Source: Lentzea sp. NEAU-D7 (lineage in GTDB: Bacteria > Actinomycetota > Actinomycetes > Mycobacteriales > Pseudonocardiaceae). From it: DNA of 64,000 nt. Position 1 is the first letter of the stretch. The number at the start of each line of letters is the position of its first letter. Location of the stretch: contig NZ_JAPJDL010000006.1 of NCBI RefSeq assembly GCF_026242055.1, positions 186,001 through 250,000 on the forward strand. The letters are read 5' to 3'. Under the pieces are notes generated by a model that was not told where the DNA came from, did no database searches, and was given only the letters and a program-made list of their open reading frames with translations. Made by a program: the position numbers and the translations under genes. Below, one piece after another: positions 52,981 to 62,586 of this stretch.

Positions 52981-55900
52981 CCCCGCACCTCCACGACCTC
53001 GTCGATCACCCTCTGCGCGAGCCACTTGGCCCGGCGCGATCCCTCGTTCTCGTCCTTCGTCTCCACCGCTATCGCGAAAGCGACCGGCCCGGCGGTGGAG
53101 TCCAGCGCGCCGACCACCCAGGCGACCTGCTTGGCGAACTCGCCCGCCGGCGGTTCCTCGTCCGGGCCGTACAGCTCGTGCGTGCCGGTCTTGACGCGCA
53201 GCGCGTGGTCTCCAGCCCGCAGCAAGTGCGCGGTACCGTCGTCGTCCTCGGTGACGCCCGCGAGTGCCTCGTCCAGTTCCCGCGCCTGGGCCTCCGTGAG
53301 CACCTGCCGCGCCTCGCCCCTGTAGCGTCGCTCGTTGCGCCCGAACGGATCGGCGGAGGCGGCCACGACGGTGGGTTGCACGGCCTTGCCCCCGTTGCGC
53401 AGCAGGGTCATCACGGTGGCCATCTGCAACGGCGTGCCGACCACACGGCCACCGCCCAGGGTGTTGTTGCCGATGCCTGCCATGCCCTCGGCGTCCACGT
53501 CGGCTGGCACGCAGGAAGCGGCGCCGGCCGCCGGACCGGCGAGCCACGCGCGTTGTTGTGGTGTGCTGCGGTCCAGCGCGCAGAAGCCGAGTGCGGTGGC
53601 GGTGTCGCGGATCTTCGCCCAGCCCAGTTGTTCGGCCAGCGCGACGAACGCGGTGTTGCACGAGACCGCGAGCGCCTGCTTGAGGGTGATCTTCCCGGCG
53701 GCGTCGGTGCCGCGGCACGGACCAGCGACGTAGTTCTTGATCGGAAGCCCGAACCGGGGTTTGTAGGTCGGCGGTGAGGGGATCTTGGTCTGCGCGGTGG
53801 TCCCGGGTTCTTTGAGGTACGTGGCTGCGAGCACGACCTTGAACGTCGAGCCGAGACCGTAGGCGCGGTCGAGGGCACGGTTCTGGTCCGCGGTGGGCAG
53901 CTTGTCGTCCGGAGTGCCCGGTGCGTACCGGCGGCGCTCGGCCAGGAACTCCGCTGCGAAGTCTTCGATCTTCTTGTCGAGGGACCACTTCTTGCAGCGG
54001 CCGTCCCACTCGAGGGTGTGGCAGTCCCGGTCGGACTCGTCGACCCGGTCGCCGTTGATGGGCCCGTAGTTGCGGTGGCTCTGGTAGTACGCTTCGACCT
54101 GGCCCTGATCCGGTTCCGCGGGCTCGACGTCCTCCTTCCAGCCAAGCGCACTGGGTGCGCTGGAGGCGGTGAGCACGTGCCCGGTTCTCGCGTCCACGAT
54201 CACGATGCCGCCTGCGAGAGGGCCCTTGCCGTCAGCGTCGGCGCGCAAAGCCTCGGTGGCTGCCTTCTGGAGCTTCGGGTCGATCGTGAGGTCGACGTAC
54301 CCGGCCCGCGGTCCGCCGGGCGTGGGCAGGACGCGTTCGCGCAGCGAGGTGCCCGAGCCTCCATCCAGGATCGGGTCGAGCGCGTAGGCCAGTGAGCTGC
54401 TCGTGCCGTGCAGGTGCAGGAGCCCGGTCAGGTCGGAGAAGGACAGAGCGGGCTGGTCACCTTCGCGCCACTCCTGTTCGGCGCGATCCCGGACGTACTG
54501 GACTTGGCCGCCGATCCGGAGTTCGGCCGACGTGCGACGGTTGGCCGTGCGGTCGGTGGAGCACCGCGCCGGATCGACGCGGGCGTCCTGGGTGAGGCAG
54601 AACACGCGGTCCTCGGCGTACCTGCCGTAGGGCGCGATGGTGATCGTGGTGGCCAGGAACGCGGAGCTGAGGAACATCGCGATCAGACCGACCGGCGCGA
54701 CCCGGCGGAGCCGGCCGTGGTGCAGCCCGGCTGGCACCGGAGTGTGGTTCACGACGGCGCGCGCCGTCGTGGTGGGCACCGGGCACGCGGGCCGGTCGGC
54801 TCGATACAGCAGCCATACCGCCATCAGCACGCCCGCCGTGAGTGCGAGCGTGGACTGGCCGCCTCGGGACAGGAACGGTGCCGTGATGCCCGAGTGCGGC
54901 AACAGGTTCAGCGTGGTGACCAGAACGAAGCCGAACTGGGCGACCAGCATGCCGGCGAGGCCGGCGGCGAACAGCCGGGCCGCGCGGATCCGGCGCTGCA
55001 CGGCCTGGTCGTCGGTGTCGGCGAACCGGTCCAGGTGTGTGCGGCAGCGAGCCAGGGCGACCGCGAGCATGGCCAGCAGCACGGCGAGCAGGATGATCGC
55101 GATGCCTCCGAGCTTGTTCCAGGCCACCGCGAGGATGAAGTCCGTGCTGCCCGCGGGCAACTGGCCCAGCAGCGTGTCGGACAGCCCGCGGCCCCACAGC
55201 CCGCCGTCCGCGACCGCCGCCATCGACTGCGCGATCTGCGAGCGCTTGCCCGCGGAGGCGCCGTCGAGCGTCTCCAGGCAAGGCAGCAGACCGTCCGGCG
55301 TGTCGGTCGGCACGATCACGCCCGAGGGTGCGGGCGCGCAGGCCACCGACCAGTTGAACGTCCACGGGCGATGCCACGCGTCTTGCCGCGTCTGCACGTA
55401 CGGCATCTGCAACACCGGAATTGCGACCAGCACCACCAAGCCCAGCGCGGACCACAGCGACCGGCTGGCCTTGAGCGTGTTCCGCAGCCGCGCACCGGAG
55501 CGAACCTGGAGGCGCAGCAAGAAGACCACGACCGTGAACGTGGCGGCGAACAGCGGGATGGTGGGCCCGATGTCTCCCTTGAGCAGACCGGCGACGCCCA
55601 CCGCGCCGAAGATCATGAGCGTGTAGACGACGTGCTTGCTCTTCGCCAGCGCACGGCGGGCGCCGAGCACGGAGAGGTCGGCGCGGAACTTGCCGGGCCG
55701 AGCTTGGAACCCGATGGCGTAGCGGGCCAGGATCACCGCCAGCACCCAGATGAAGAGGACCTTGCCGTATTCGGCGGTGGCGAGTTCCAAGAAGACGAGG
55801 TCCGCGTCGTTTTCGCCCTCGGGGTAGAAGATCGGCGCCACGAACAGCAGCACGACAGCGCCCACTCCAGCCAGGTAGACGATCGAAGGCCGCTTCGGCA

Positions 55901-56507
55901 GCTTCCCCCGCCAGGCGGCGACCCTCCGCGAGTCCACCACGCGCTCGGCGAACAGCAAGGCCGCCAGCACGACCAACGGCAGTGCGACCGAGCGCGCGAC
56001 CTCCTTGAGGGCGTCTTTCGTGAACGAGAGCGCGAAGCCGACCGACGGGTCGGGCGCGACCGCGAGCCGAACCGCCAGCACCAGGCCGACCAGCAGCAGC
56101 GTCGCGGTCGAGAGCAAGACCGCGAGCACCGGACCGGCGACCGAGTCCTCACCACGCCGGCCGTGCTCAGCGCGCAGTCTCTTCAGAGACAGGAACACCA
56201 GCCCGCCAAGCAGCCCGGAGCACACCAGGAACCACGGCGCCAAGCGGAAGACGCCGACGCACGCTCCGGCAAGCACCAGGGCGAGCGGGGTGTAGATGGC
56301 GGCGTCAGGTCCGCGCAGATAGCGCGTCCGCCCTGCGTGGACATACCGAGGCGGGGCACCGTCGGCGGCCATCACGACGCTCTCGCGACCAGTGAAGAAG
56401 CGGTAGGAATTGACGAGCGCGAGCACCAGGCCCGCGAGCAGGAGCAGTCGACTCCAGGCCGTCGGTCCGGCGAAGAACAGCGCCAAGGCCGCGACAATCT
56501 CCGTCAT
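52977..56507 (-). CDS. SEDS glycosyltransferase-class B PBP transpeptidase fusion (FtsW/RodA-PBP in one chain)
   Basis: 1176 residues. The N-terminal half (about 1-570) is a polytopic SEDS protein with GGLWGRGLSDTLLGQLPAGSTDFILAVAWNKLGG, where D456 fits the conserved SEDS catalytic Asp, and HSGITAPFLSRGGQS. A TM at about 603-623 leads to the extracellular PBP half: dimerisation-type region, then transpeptidase motifs SxxK (S887-TF-K890), SxN (S949-C-N951) and KTGT (K1106-T1109). Both activities of a cell-wall elongation or division pair are thus in one protein. First gene of the operon, with GGGGAGGA before the ATG. A specialised wall synthase tied to the GTPase system is the likely reading. 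Confidence 0.88.
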   Translation of the reverse strand: MTEIVAALALFFAGPTAWSRLLLLAGLVLALVNSYRFFTGRESVVMAADGAPPRYVHAGRTRYLRGPDAAIYTPLALVLAGACVGVFRLAPWFLVCSGLLGGLVFLSLKRLRAEHGRRGEDSVAGPVLAVLLSTATLLLVGLVLAVRLAVAPDPSVGFALSFTKDALKEVARSVALPLVVLAALLFAERVVDSRRVAAWRGKLPKRPSIVYLAGVGAVVLLFVAPIFYPEGENDADLVFLELATAEYGKVLFIWVLAVILARYAIGFQARPGKFRADLSVLGARRALAKSKHVVYTLMIFGAVGVAGLLKGDIGPTIPLFAATFTVVVFLLRLQVRSGARLRNTLKASRSLWSALGLVVLVAIPVLQMPYVQTRQDAWHRPWTFNWSVACAPAPSGVIVPTDTPDGLLPCLETLDGASAGKRSQIAQSMAAVADGGLWGRGLSDTLLGQLPAGSTDFILAVAWNKLGGIAIILLAVLLAMLAVALARCRTHLDRFADTDDQAVQRRIRAARLFAAGLAGMLVAQFGFVLVTTLNLLPHSGITAPFLSRGGQSTLALTAGVLMAVWLLYRADRPACPVPTTTARAVVNHTPVPAGLHHGRLRRVAPVGLIAMFLSSAFLATTITIAPYGRYAEDRVFCLTQDARVDPARCSTDRTANRRTSAELRIGGQVQYVRDRAEQEWREGDQPALSFSDLTGLLHLHGTSSSLAYALDPILDGGSGTSLRERVLPTPGGPRAGYVDLTIDPKLQKAATEALRADADGKGPLAGGIVIVDARTGHVLTASSAPSALGWKEDVEPAEPDQGQVEAYYQSHRNYGPINGDRVDESDRDCHTLEWDGRCKKWSLDKKIEDFAAEFLAERRRYAPGTPDDKLPTADQNRALDRAYGLGSTFKVVLAATYLKEPGTTAQTKIPSPPTYKPRFGLPIKNYVAGPCRGTDAAGKITLKQALAVSCNTAFVALAEQLGWAKIRDTATALGFCALDRSTPQQRAWLAGPAAGAASCVPADVDAEGMAGIGNNTLGGGRVVGTPLQMATVMTLLRNGGKAVQPTVVAASADPFGRNERRYRGEARQVLTEAQARELDEALAGVTEDDDGTAHLLRAGDHALRVKTGTHELYGPDEEPPAGEFAKQVAWVVGALDSTAGPVAFAIAVETKDENEGSRRAKWLAQRVIDEVVEVRG

Positions 56508-57609
56508 ACGCTCCGATCCTCCCCAAATAATTGTCGCCGGGCTGATCGGCGAAACCCTCGGAGGCGTTACCGATGTACCGCAATGTCATCAAGTTGCGTT
56601 CCGCGACAACGGCGTCACGCGGCCGGTTTCACAGTCCAACAGCCACAACGCGCAGCACACCCAAGTGGCTGACTTCGAATGAACGAGGGCGTGTCCGGCC
56701 ACACCGTTTCCACTGGCACCACAGGTGTGCGACCTGCAGATCCGTCATCAATTCCTGGCCGGAGAGAATTTATGCGAAACACGAGCGTGCCGCATTCAGG
56801 TTCGCGAGGCTGAGTGCGACCAGCCTGACCAGCCGCATCGCACAACCCCAGCCACATCGACATCACCACTACGGCGACGAGCAGGAACCCCGCGTAGAAC
56901 CACCCACGCTCCCTCAGACCGAGCGGGGTGTCCCACCGCTACCATCCACAAGTCCGTTGACTTCGCCGAACCCGAGTTGACAGGCAATACATCGTCGGGC
57001 CACAAAATTCGTTACACGAGGAAAAGTGGACAGATCGTGGACACCCCAAACCGCGGTCAGCTCGACGAGGCCGCACACTCACCCCGCATTCGCCCGGACA
57101 GATCGCAGCCCCTCGACAGGAGCAACGAAAGGACTCCGCCCCAGGAACCTGCCGGTACTTCATCGCGAATTCTCGACAAATCGGGAGTACGAGCTCGCAG
57201 CCGGGAGAACCCGCCTCCGCGCTGAGCAGGTCGACCGCGGTGGCGAATCCACTTCGGACAAAACGACTTCGATCACGAAGCAGACCATCCGGTCGAAGTC
57301 TGCGCTGACGGTTCGCTTGAGCGGCGTCGTGACCACGTCACCGTCCGAGCTGACACACGCCGACGGGTCGAAGGAGGTGCCGGCTCGGCCCGCTCGGCCT
57401 GCTCCTCTGCTTTTCGGCCCGTCGCGCCGCGCCACCGGCGGAGTGCCTGACCGGGATCTCCGGCGGCACTTCGACCTCGCCACACTCCATCCGGGTTTGC
57501 AGCAGTGACGGCGGGGAATCCTCTGGACAGGCGCGGAACTACGCGCTTCTCACTTCACCGATGACCCCAGACCCCGGCGTCGGAGATCGACTCCGGAGGT
57601 ACTGCCGTC
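56508..57609. other. 1.1-kb intergenic region upstream of the island operon
   Basis: This stretch separates the minus-strand operon from the plus-strand permease gene. Open frames on both strands are short, biased wrongly for this genome and match nothing I recognise. Base composition is lower in GC than the flanking genes. It must hold the promoters of both divergent units; I could not pick confident -35/-10 pairs. No RNA gene or repeat was recognised. Confidence 0.5.
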
Positions 57610-58791
57610 GTGACGACCGACCGCGGGGACACGTCTCCCACGGGAAATCCGATTCCCCGTGCACTGCGTGTCAGCGCGGCTCTGGGCTGGCGCTTTCTCG
57701 TCGTGGTGGCCTCGCTCTACGTCGTCGGCGTCATCTTCGGCAGGCTGGCGTCACTCGTCGTGCCGCTCGCGATCGCGCTGTTGCTGGCGGCGTTGCTCGC
57801 GCCGGCCGTGGGTTTCCTCATGGCGAAGCGCTTTCCCCGGGGTCTCGCGACCCTGGTGGTGCTCGTCGGCGGGCTGGCGGTGCTGGGCGGGCTGCTCACG
57901 TTCGTCGTGGTGACCTTCGTGAACGGTGTGCCTGACCTCGCGGCGCAGCTGGCCCGCAGCATCGACGCGGTGTCCGGCTGGCTCGTCAACGGACCGTTGC
58001 AGCTCAGCGAGGGCCAGCTGCGCGAGTTCGCCGACCGGGTCGTGAAGACGTTGCAGGACAACCAGTCCGGCATCACGTCGAGTGCTCTCACGACGGCGGC
58101 GACGGTCGGCGAGACCCTCGTCGAGATGTTGCTGGTGCTGTTCTCGCTCGCGTTCTTCCTCTACGACGGCCCGCGGATCTGGCAGTTCCTGATCCGCGTC
58201 GTTCCCGACGGACCTCGCAGGCGGGTGGACGTCGCCGGCAGGCGCAGCCTGGCCGCGTTGGTCAGCTACGTCCGCGCGACCGGAGCGGTCGCCGTGGTGG
58301 ACGCGCTCGGCATCGGCATCGGGCTGGCCGTGCTGAAGGTGCCGCTGGCGGTTCCGCTGGCGGCACTGGTGTTCATCGGCGCGTTCGTCCCGATCTTCGG
58401 TGCGGTGGTGGCGGGTGGCGTGGCCGTCCTCATCGCGCTCGTCGCCAACGGCCCGGTGACCGCCACGATCGTCCTGATCATCGTCATCGCCGTGAACCAG
58501 CTGGAAAGTCATGTCCTGCAACCGTTCCTGCTGGGACGGGCGGTCAAGCTGCACCCTCTCGCGGTGGTGCTGGCCATCGCGTCGGGACTGCTCGTCGCGG
58601 GCATCGCGGGTGCCCTGCTCGCGGTACCGCTGCTGGCGGTGCTCAACTCCGCGATCCGCTCGCTGCTGAGCGAGGCGGACGAACACGTGGCACCCGCCGA
58701 CGTGCGCACCAGTGAACCTGAGGAGTCCGGACCGGACGAACCCGGGCTGGACACCGAAGCCGACCAACCGAAAACCGGAGCAGGATCATGA
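57610..58791 (+). CDS. AI-2E family (DUF20) membrane permease
   Basis: 393 residues with about eight TM helices: a cluster at 28-100, then a soluble stretch, then ALVSYVRATGAVAVVDALGIGIGLAVLKVPLAVPLAALVFIGAFVPIFG and QLESHVLQPFLLGRAVKLHPLAVVLAI, the family's best-conserved C-terminal patterns. Members include AI-2 exporter TqsA and sodium/proton antiporters; the substrate here is unknown. Start GTG 57610. The stop overlaps the desaturase start (ATGA). Confidence 0.88.
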   Translation: MTTDRGDTSPTGNPIPRALRVSAALGWRFLVVVASLYVVGVIFGRLASLVVPLAIALLLAALLAPAVGFLMAKRFPRGLATLVVLVGGLAVLGGLLTFVVVTFVNGVPDLAAQLARSIDAVSGWLVNGPLQLSEGQLREFADRVVKTLQDNQSGITSSALTTAATVGETLVEMLLVLFSLAFFLYDGPRIWQFLIRVVPDGPRRRVDVAGRRSLAALVSYVRATGAVAVVDALGIGIGLAVLKVPLAVPLAALVFIGAFVPIFGAVVAGGVAVLIALVANGPVTATIVLIIVIAVNQLESHVLQPFLLGRAVKLHPLAVVLAIASGLLVAGIAGALLAVPLLAVLNSAIRSLLSEADEHVAPADVRTSEPEESGPDEPGLDTEADQPKTGAGS

Positions 58792-59828
58792 CCTCGACCC
58801 AAGACGTGTCGACGACCACAGCCGAACGGCCTCGGGGCAGCGACTTCGCCCGCCTGACCAAGGAGCTCAAGGCGGCCGGCCTGCTGGACCGCCGCCGCGG
58901 CTACTACGCGCTGCGCATGGCGATCAACGCCGTGCTGCTCGGCGGGATCGCCGTGACGTTCGTCCTGCTCGGCGACTCCTGGTGGCAGGTGCTCCTCGCG
59001 GTGGCCCTGGCCGTCGCGTCGACGCAGCTCGCGTTCATCGGGCACGACGCGGGACATCGGCAGATCTTCCGCAGCCACCGCCACAACGACCTGGTCGGAC
59101 ACCTGCACGGCAGCCTCACCGGCATCAGCTTCCAGTGGTGGGTGGCCAAGCACACCCGTCACCACGCCAACCCCAACCACGAGGGCCAGGACCCGGACAT
59201 CGAGATCCACGCCCTCGCCTTCAGCCGCGCGCAGGCGCACGGCAAACGCGGCGTGTACGGCTGGATCACCAAGCACCAGGCGTTCCTCTTCTTCCCGCTG
59301 CTGCTCGCCGAGGCCGCGGTGCTGCGGATCTCCGGTCTGGTCGCCCTGTTCCGCCGGGAACTGCGCAACCCGTGGCGTGAGGCCGCGCTCCAGTTCGTGC
59401 CGCTGGCCGGCTATCTGGTCGCGGTGTTCCTGGTGCTCTCACCGCTGAAGGCCGTCGTGTTCATCGCCGTGCACCAGGGTCTGATGGGCGTCTACCTGGG
59501 GTGCTCGTTCGCGCCGAACCACAAGGGGATGCCGATCATCGCCGAGGGCCAGCGCCTCGACCACCTCCACAAGCAGGTGCTGACCTCGCGCAACGTCACC
59601 GGTGGCCGCTGGGTCGACGCCCTGCTCGGCGGGTTGAACCACCAGATCGAGCACCACCTCTACCCGCACATGCCCCGCCCGAACCTGCGCCGTGCGCAGC
59701 CCGTCGTGGAGAACTTCTGCGCCAGGCAGGGCATTCCGTACAGCAAGACCACCATGGTCCGCTCCTACGCCCAGGTGCTGCGGCACCTGCACGACGCCGG
59801 AGCGCCTCTGCGCGGCACGGCGCGCTGA
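58788..59828 (+). CDS. Fatty acid desaturase (membrane-bound acyl desaturase)
   Basis: 346 residues. Three histidine boxes for a di-iron site: GHDAGH (about residue 85), HTRHH (about 125) and NHQIEHHLYPH (about 285). Four or so TM helices lie between them. It inserts double bonds in acyl chains using oxygen and an electron donor; resemblance is to linoleoyl-CoA/DesA3-like desaturases. Translationally coupled to the AI-2E family permease by ATGA overlap, suggesting a shared envelope or membrane-stress role. Confidence 0.9.
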   Translation: MTSTQDVSTTTAERPRGSDFARLTKELKAAGLLDRRRGYYALRMAINAVLLGGIAVTFVLLGDSWWQVLLAVALAVASTQLAFIGHDAGHRQIFRSHRHNDLVGHLHGSLTGISFQWWVAKHTRHHANPNHEGQDPDIEIHALAFSRAQAHGKRGVYGWITKHQAFLFFPLLLAEAAVLRISGLVALFRRELRNPWREAALQFVPLAGYLVAVFLVLSPLKAVVFIAVHQGLMGVYLGCSFAPNHKGMPIIAEGQRLDHLHKQVLTSRNVTGGRWVDALLGGLNHQIEHHLYPHMPRPNLRRAQPVVENFCARQGIPYSKTTMVRSYAQVLRHLHDAGAPLRGTAR

Positions 59829-59850
59829 CTCCGCCTGCGGACCGGTGAGA

Positions 59851-60588
59851 CTAGTGCGCGTCCGCCGGTCGCAGCGCGGCCGCGTCCAGGTCTCCGCCGG
59901 TGAGCCCGCGGGCGACGTCACGGATCGGTCGCCGGTTCCTCGTGGCGTGATCGAAGATGAGGCGGCGGGCCTCGTCGGTGCCGGTGTCGAGGCCACCGGC
60001 GACCATGCCGATCGCGTGCGCGAGCATCACGCGGTCGTTGAGCGTGGTCAGGGTCCGCTCGGCCAGCCGGTGGCGGCGCGCGGGGTCGTCGTCGTCCTGC
60101 GACAGGCCCAGCACCGCCAGATCGGCCAGCACCTGCCCGAGCCGCCGCTGCCAGTCCTGCCACGGCGTGACCGCCGCGTAGAACACGTTCAGGCCACCGA
60201 CGGCGTCCCCCGCCAGACGCATCGGCACCGCGTGCACCGCGCGGAACCCCGCATCCAGCGCGGCACGCGTGAACGCCGGCCAATGACCACGGCCGTCCTC
60301 CAGATCCGGGCAGCCGACCATCGCGTCGTCGCGCACGCAGTCCACGAACGGGCCCTCGTCGATCTGGCTCTGCAGCAACTCCAGGAACCGGGCCCGTTCG
60401 TCGGAGGCCGCCACCACGCTCAGCCCACCACGCGGATCCGCCAGCAACACCCCGGTCGCCGACGCGGACAGCAGCGTCCCACACGCCGCGGTGACCAGGC
60501 GCAGCACCGAATCAGCGTCATGACGGCCCACCAGCCTCGCCGTGAGCTCGCTCAACGTGACGGCGATCTGTTCCTGGGCACGGGGCAC
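59851..60588 (-). CDS. GAF-ANTAR domain regulator
   Basis: 245 residues from GTG 60588 (MPRAQEQIAVTLSELTARL); an upstream GTG at 60639 is possible. The GAF domain (about 20-165) includes DEGPFVDCVRDDAMVGCPDLE. The ANTAR RNA-binding helices follow (about 180-235): LTTLNDRVMLAHAIGMVAGGLDTGTDEARRLIFDHA. ANTAR proteins act by binding paired hexaloop hairpins in nascent RNA and preventing termination. First of three such genes in tandem on this strand. Confidence 0.82.
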   Translation of the reverse strand: MPRAQEQIAVTLSELTARLVGRHDADSVLRLVTAACGTLLSASATGVLLADPRGGLSVVAASDERARFLELLQSQIDEGPFVDCVRDDAMVGCPDLEDGRGHWPAFTRAALDAGFRAVHAVPMRLAGDAVGGLNVFYAAVTPWQDWQRRLGQVLADLAVLGLSQDDDDPARRHRLAERTLTTLNDRVMLAHAIGMVAGGLDTGTDEARRLIFDHATRNRRPIRDVARGLTGGDLDAAALRPADAH

Positions 60589-60679
60589 TCCCGCAGCATA
60601 CGACCCGGCATGGCGCCGTGCCCGCGGCACAGGCCGCACAACACCAGAAGCGGAAAGTCCATTTAGGACATCGGCGAGG

Positions 60680-61384
60680 TCAGTCGGTCAGCTGGTCGAG
60701 AGGAAGACGCCGGGCCAGCACGTCGCCTGCCACGTCCACGACCGACCTGCCCCTGGCGAAGGCGTGCGCCCGCAACCGCAGGAACGCGTCCTCCAGGCTG
60801 ATCCGCATCAGGGCCGCCAGCATTCCGGTCGCCATGTTGACGTCCTGGTACGACGTCTCCAGCCAGATCCGTTCCTCGCTCGCCATCTCCTCGTTCTGCA
60901 GGAGCAGCTTGTGCGAGATCAGGTCGGCGAGCAACGCCGCCTCGAAGACGAACTCCGCGGGCAGCACGCCGGGCCGGCGGCGGTACAGCCCCAGCGTGCC
61001 GAGCAGCATCGCGCCGATGCGCAGCGGGAAGAAGAACGCGGCCGCGAGGCCCGCACCCCGTGCGGCCCCGGCGAACACGGGCCACCGAACCTCGTCGAAG
61101 CTGAGGTCGGGAACCAGCACCGGGCCGTGCGCCGCGACGGCCGCGAAGCCCGGTCCCTCGCCCACGGTGTACTGCGCTTCCTCGATGCCCGCCGCCCACG
61201 GATCACTGGCACCGACCAGTTCCTGAGCGCGCGAGCCGCTGTAGAAGACGAGCGCGGCGCCATCGACGTCCGGCAGCGCGCGCACGCACACGAGGCTGAG
61301 GGCATGCCCCAGTTCCGCACGCCCTGACGTCGTCCTGCACTCGAGCACCTGCTCTATGAGCCGGTCCTGGCGTTGCCCGTCCAA
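60680..61384 (-). CDS. GAF-ANTAR domain regulator
   Basis: 234 residues. GAF domain about 15-155 with QYTVGEGPGFAAVAAHGPVLVPDL, then an ANTAR region about 175-230: YQDVNMATGMLAALMRISLEDAFLRLRAHAFARGRSVVDVAGDVL. TTG start at 61384. The repeated VGEGP / DLGEGP motif is common to GAF domains in this actinobacterial group. Signal unknown. Likely independent from its neighbours, as 91-83-bp gaps separate the three genes. Confidence 0.83.
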   Translation of the reverse strand: MDGQRQDRLIEQVLECRTTSGRAELGHALSLVCVRALPDVDGAALVFYSGSRAQELVGASDPWAAGIEEAQYTVGEGPGFAAVAAHGPVLVPDLSFDEVRWPVFAGAARGAGLAAAFFFPLRIGAMLLGTLGLYRRRPGVLPAEFVFEAALLADLISHKLLLQNEEMASEERIWLETSYQDVNMATGMLAALMRISLEDAFLRLRAHAFARGRSVVDVAGDVLARRLPLDQLTD

Positions 61385-61467
61385 CAGCGTTCCTCTGGCC
61401 GACGGTCACACGTCGAGTTCCAGCCTACGAAGCCCTCCCCCGCCGCGCACTTCACCGCGGTGGCGGG

Positions 61468-62304
61468 TCAGGGCAGTTCCAGCTCGTCGTGACGGCCGGC
61501 GATGGTCTCGGCGAGCTCGACGAGCTTGACGTTGAGGTGCTGCGAGGAGCGGCGGAGCAGGTCGAACGCCTCGTCGGCGGTGAGTCCGCGGCGCGCCATG
61601 AGAATGCCCTTGGCCTGGCCGATGACGTCACGCGAGTCGATCGCGCGGCGCAGCTGCTCGGCCTGCAGGGTGGCGATGTCGACGGCCTCGGTGTGCGCCA
61701 GCGCGAGAGACGCGTGCGTGGCCAGCAGCAACGCGATCGCGTGGTCGGTCTGGTCGATGCCGTGCTGCCGGTGCGAGTAGATGTTGAGCGCGCCGGACAG
61801 CCGGGGTGACTGGATCTCGGGCAGCAGTGCCGTGGACAGCACCGCGCCCAGGCCCCTGTCGGCGGCTGCCGGGCCGAAGCGGGGCCACGACGTCGAGGCG
61901 GCGAGGTCGGGGGCGGTCGCGACGGCGGGGCCGGCCGGATCGGCCACGTCGAGGCAGGGGCCTTCCCCCAGGTCGTACTGCAGCTGGTCGAGCTCGGTGG
62001 CGACCCGGTCGGTCTCCACCGGCGTGTGGAACTTCCCGTCCCGCGACCGCAGGGTGACGCTGACCAGGTCCGCGCCGGGCACGACCCGTGACGCGGCCTC
62101 GACGACCTGCTCCAGCACCTCCCCGGTCGTGGTGGCGTCCAGCAGCGAGTAGGTCAAGGTCGCGAACTGCTGGGCCAGCGGCCCGAGTGGTGCCCCGTGA
62201 TCGCGCGTGGGTGCCTGGCCGGACGCGATCGCCTTCTCGGCGTCGGCGGTGAACCTGGTCCGGTCGAGGTTCCAGTCCTCGTCGCTGGGCGGCATCTGCG
62301 GCAC
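61468..62304 (-). CDS. GAF-ANTAR domain regulator
   Basis: 278 residues from GTG 62304 (AAGGAG upstream); ATG 62295 also fits. GAF domain about 45-190 with QYDLGEGPCLDVADPAGPAVATAPDL; ANTAR helices about 205-260: LRRAIDSRDVIGQAKGILMARRGLTADEAFDLLRRSSQHLNVKLVELAETI, a clear match to the family core including AKGILM. It is divergent from a STAS protein, which suggests a shared stress-response role. Confidence 0.88.
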   Translation of the reverse strand: MPQMPPSDEDWNLDRTRFTADAEKAIASGQAPTRDHGAPLGPLAQQFATLTYSLLDATTTGEVLEQVVEAASRVVPGADLVSVTLRSRDGKFHTPVETDRVATELDQLQYDLGEGPCLDVADPAGPAVATAPDLAASTSWPRFGPAAADRGLGAVLSTALLPEIQSPRLSGALNIYSHRQHGIDQTDHAIALLLATHASLALAHTEAVDIATLQAEQLRRAIDSRDVIGQAKGILMARRGLTADEAFDLLRRSSQHLNVKLVELAETIAGRHDELELP

Positions 62305-62586
62305 CTCGGATCGTCTCCTTCCCGCCCGGTGAACACCGGTGACGGCGACGGGGTTGACCGGGTGCTGGGTTCTGAACCCCTGACCCACGGTAGGCGATCC
62401 GGGCACGGACCGCAGGCGGCCGGCGTGGCGCTGCCGCCGCCTGGACCGTGCCAGATGCGGCACCACTTGTCCCTTCGCGTTGTGGACCGCGGTTTCAAGG
62501 CCTACCGTGGAGAGAAGTCCCGCAGCCCGCCGTCGAGTTCAACCAGAAGCTCGGTGAACGTCCCACCACCACGGAGTGGAGTCACC

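Noticed and set aside
56725..57225. Possible 166-residue gene in the large gap upstream of the island operon
   Set aside because: Poor codon bias, no ribosome site and no recognisable domain; treated as intergenic.
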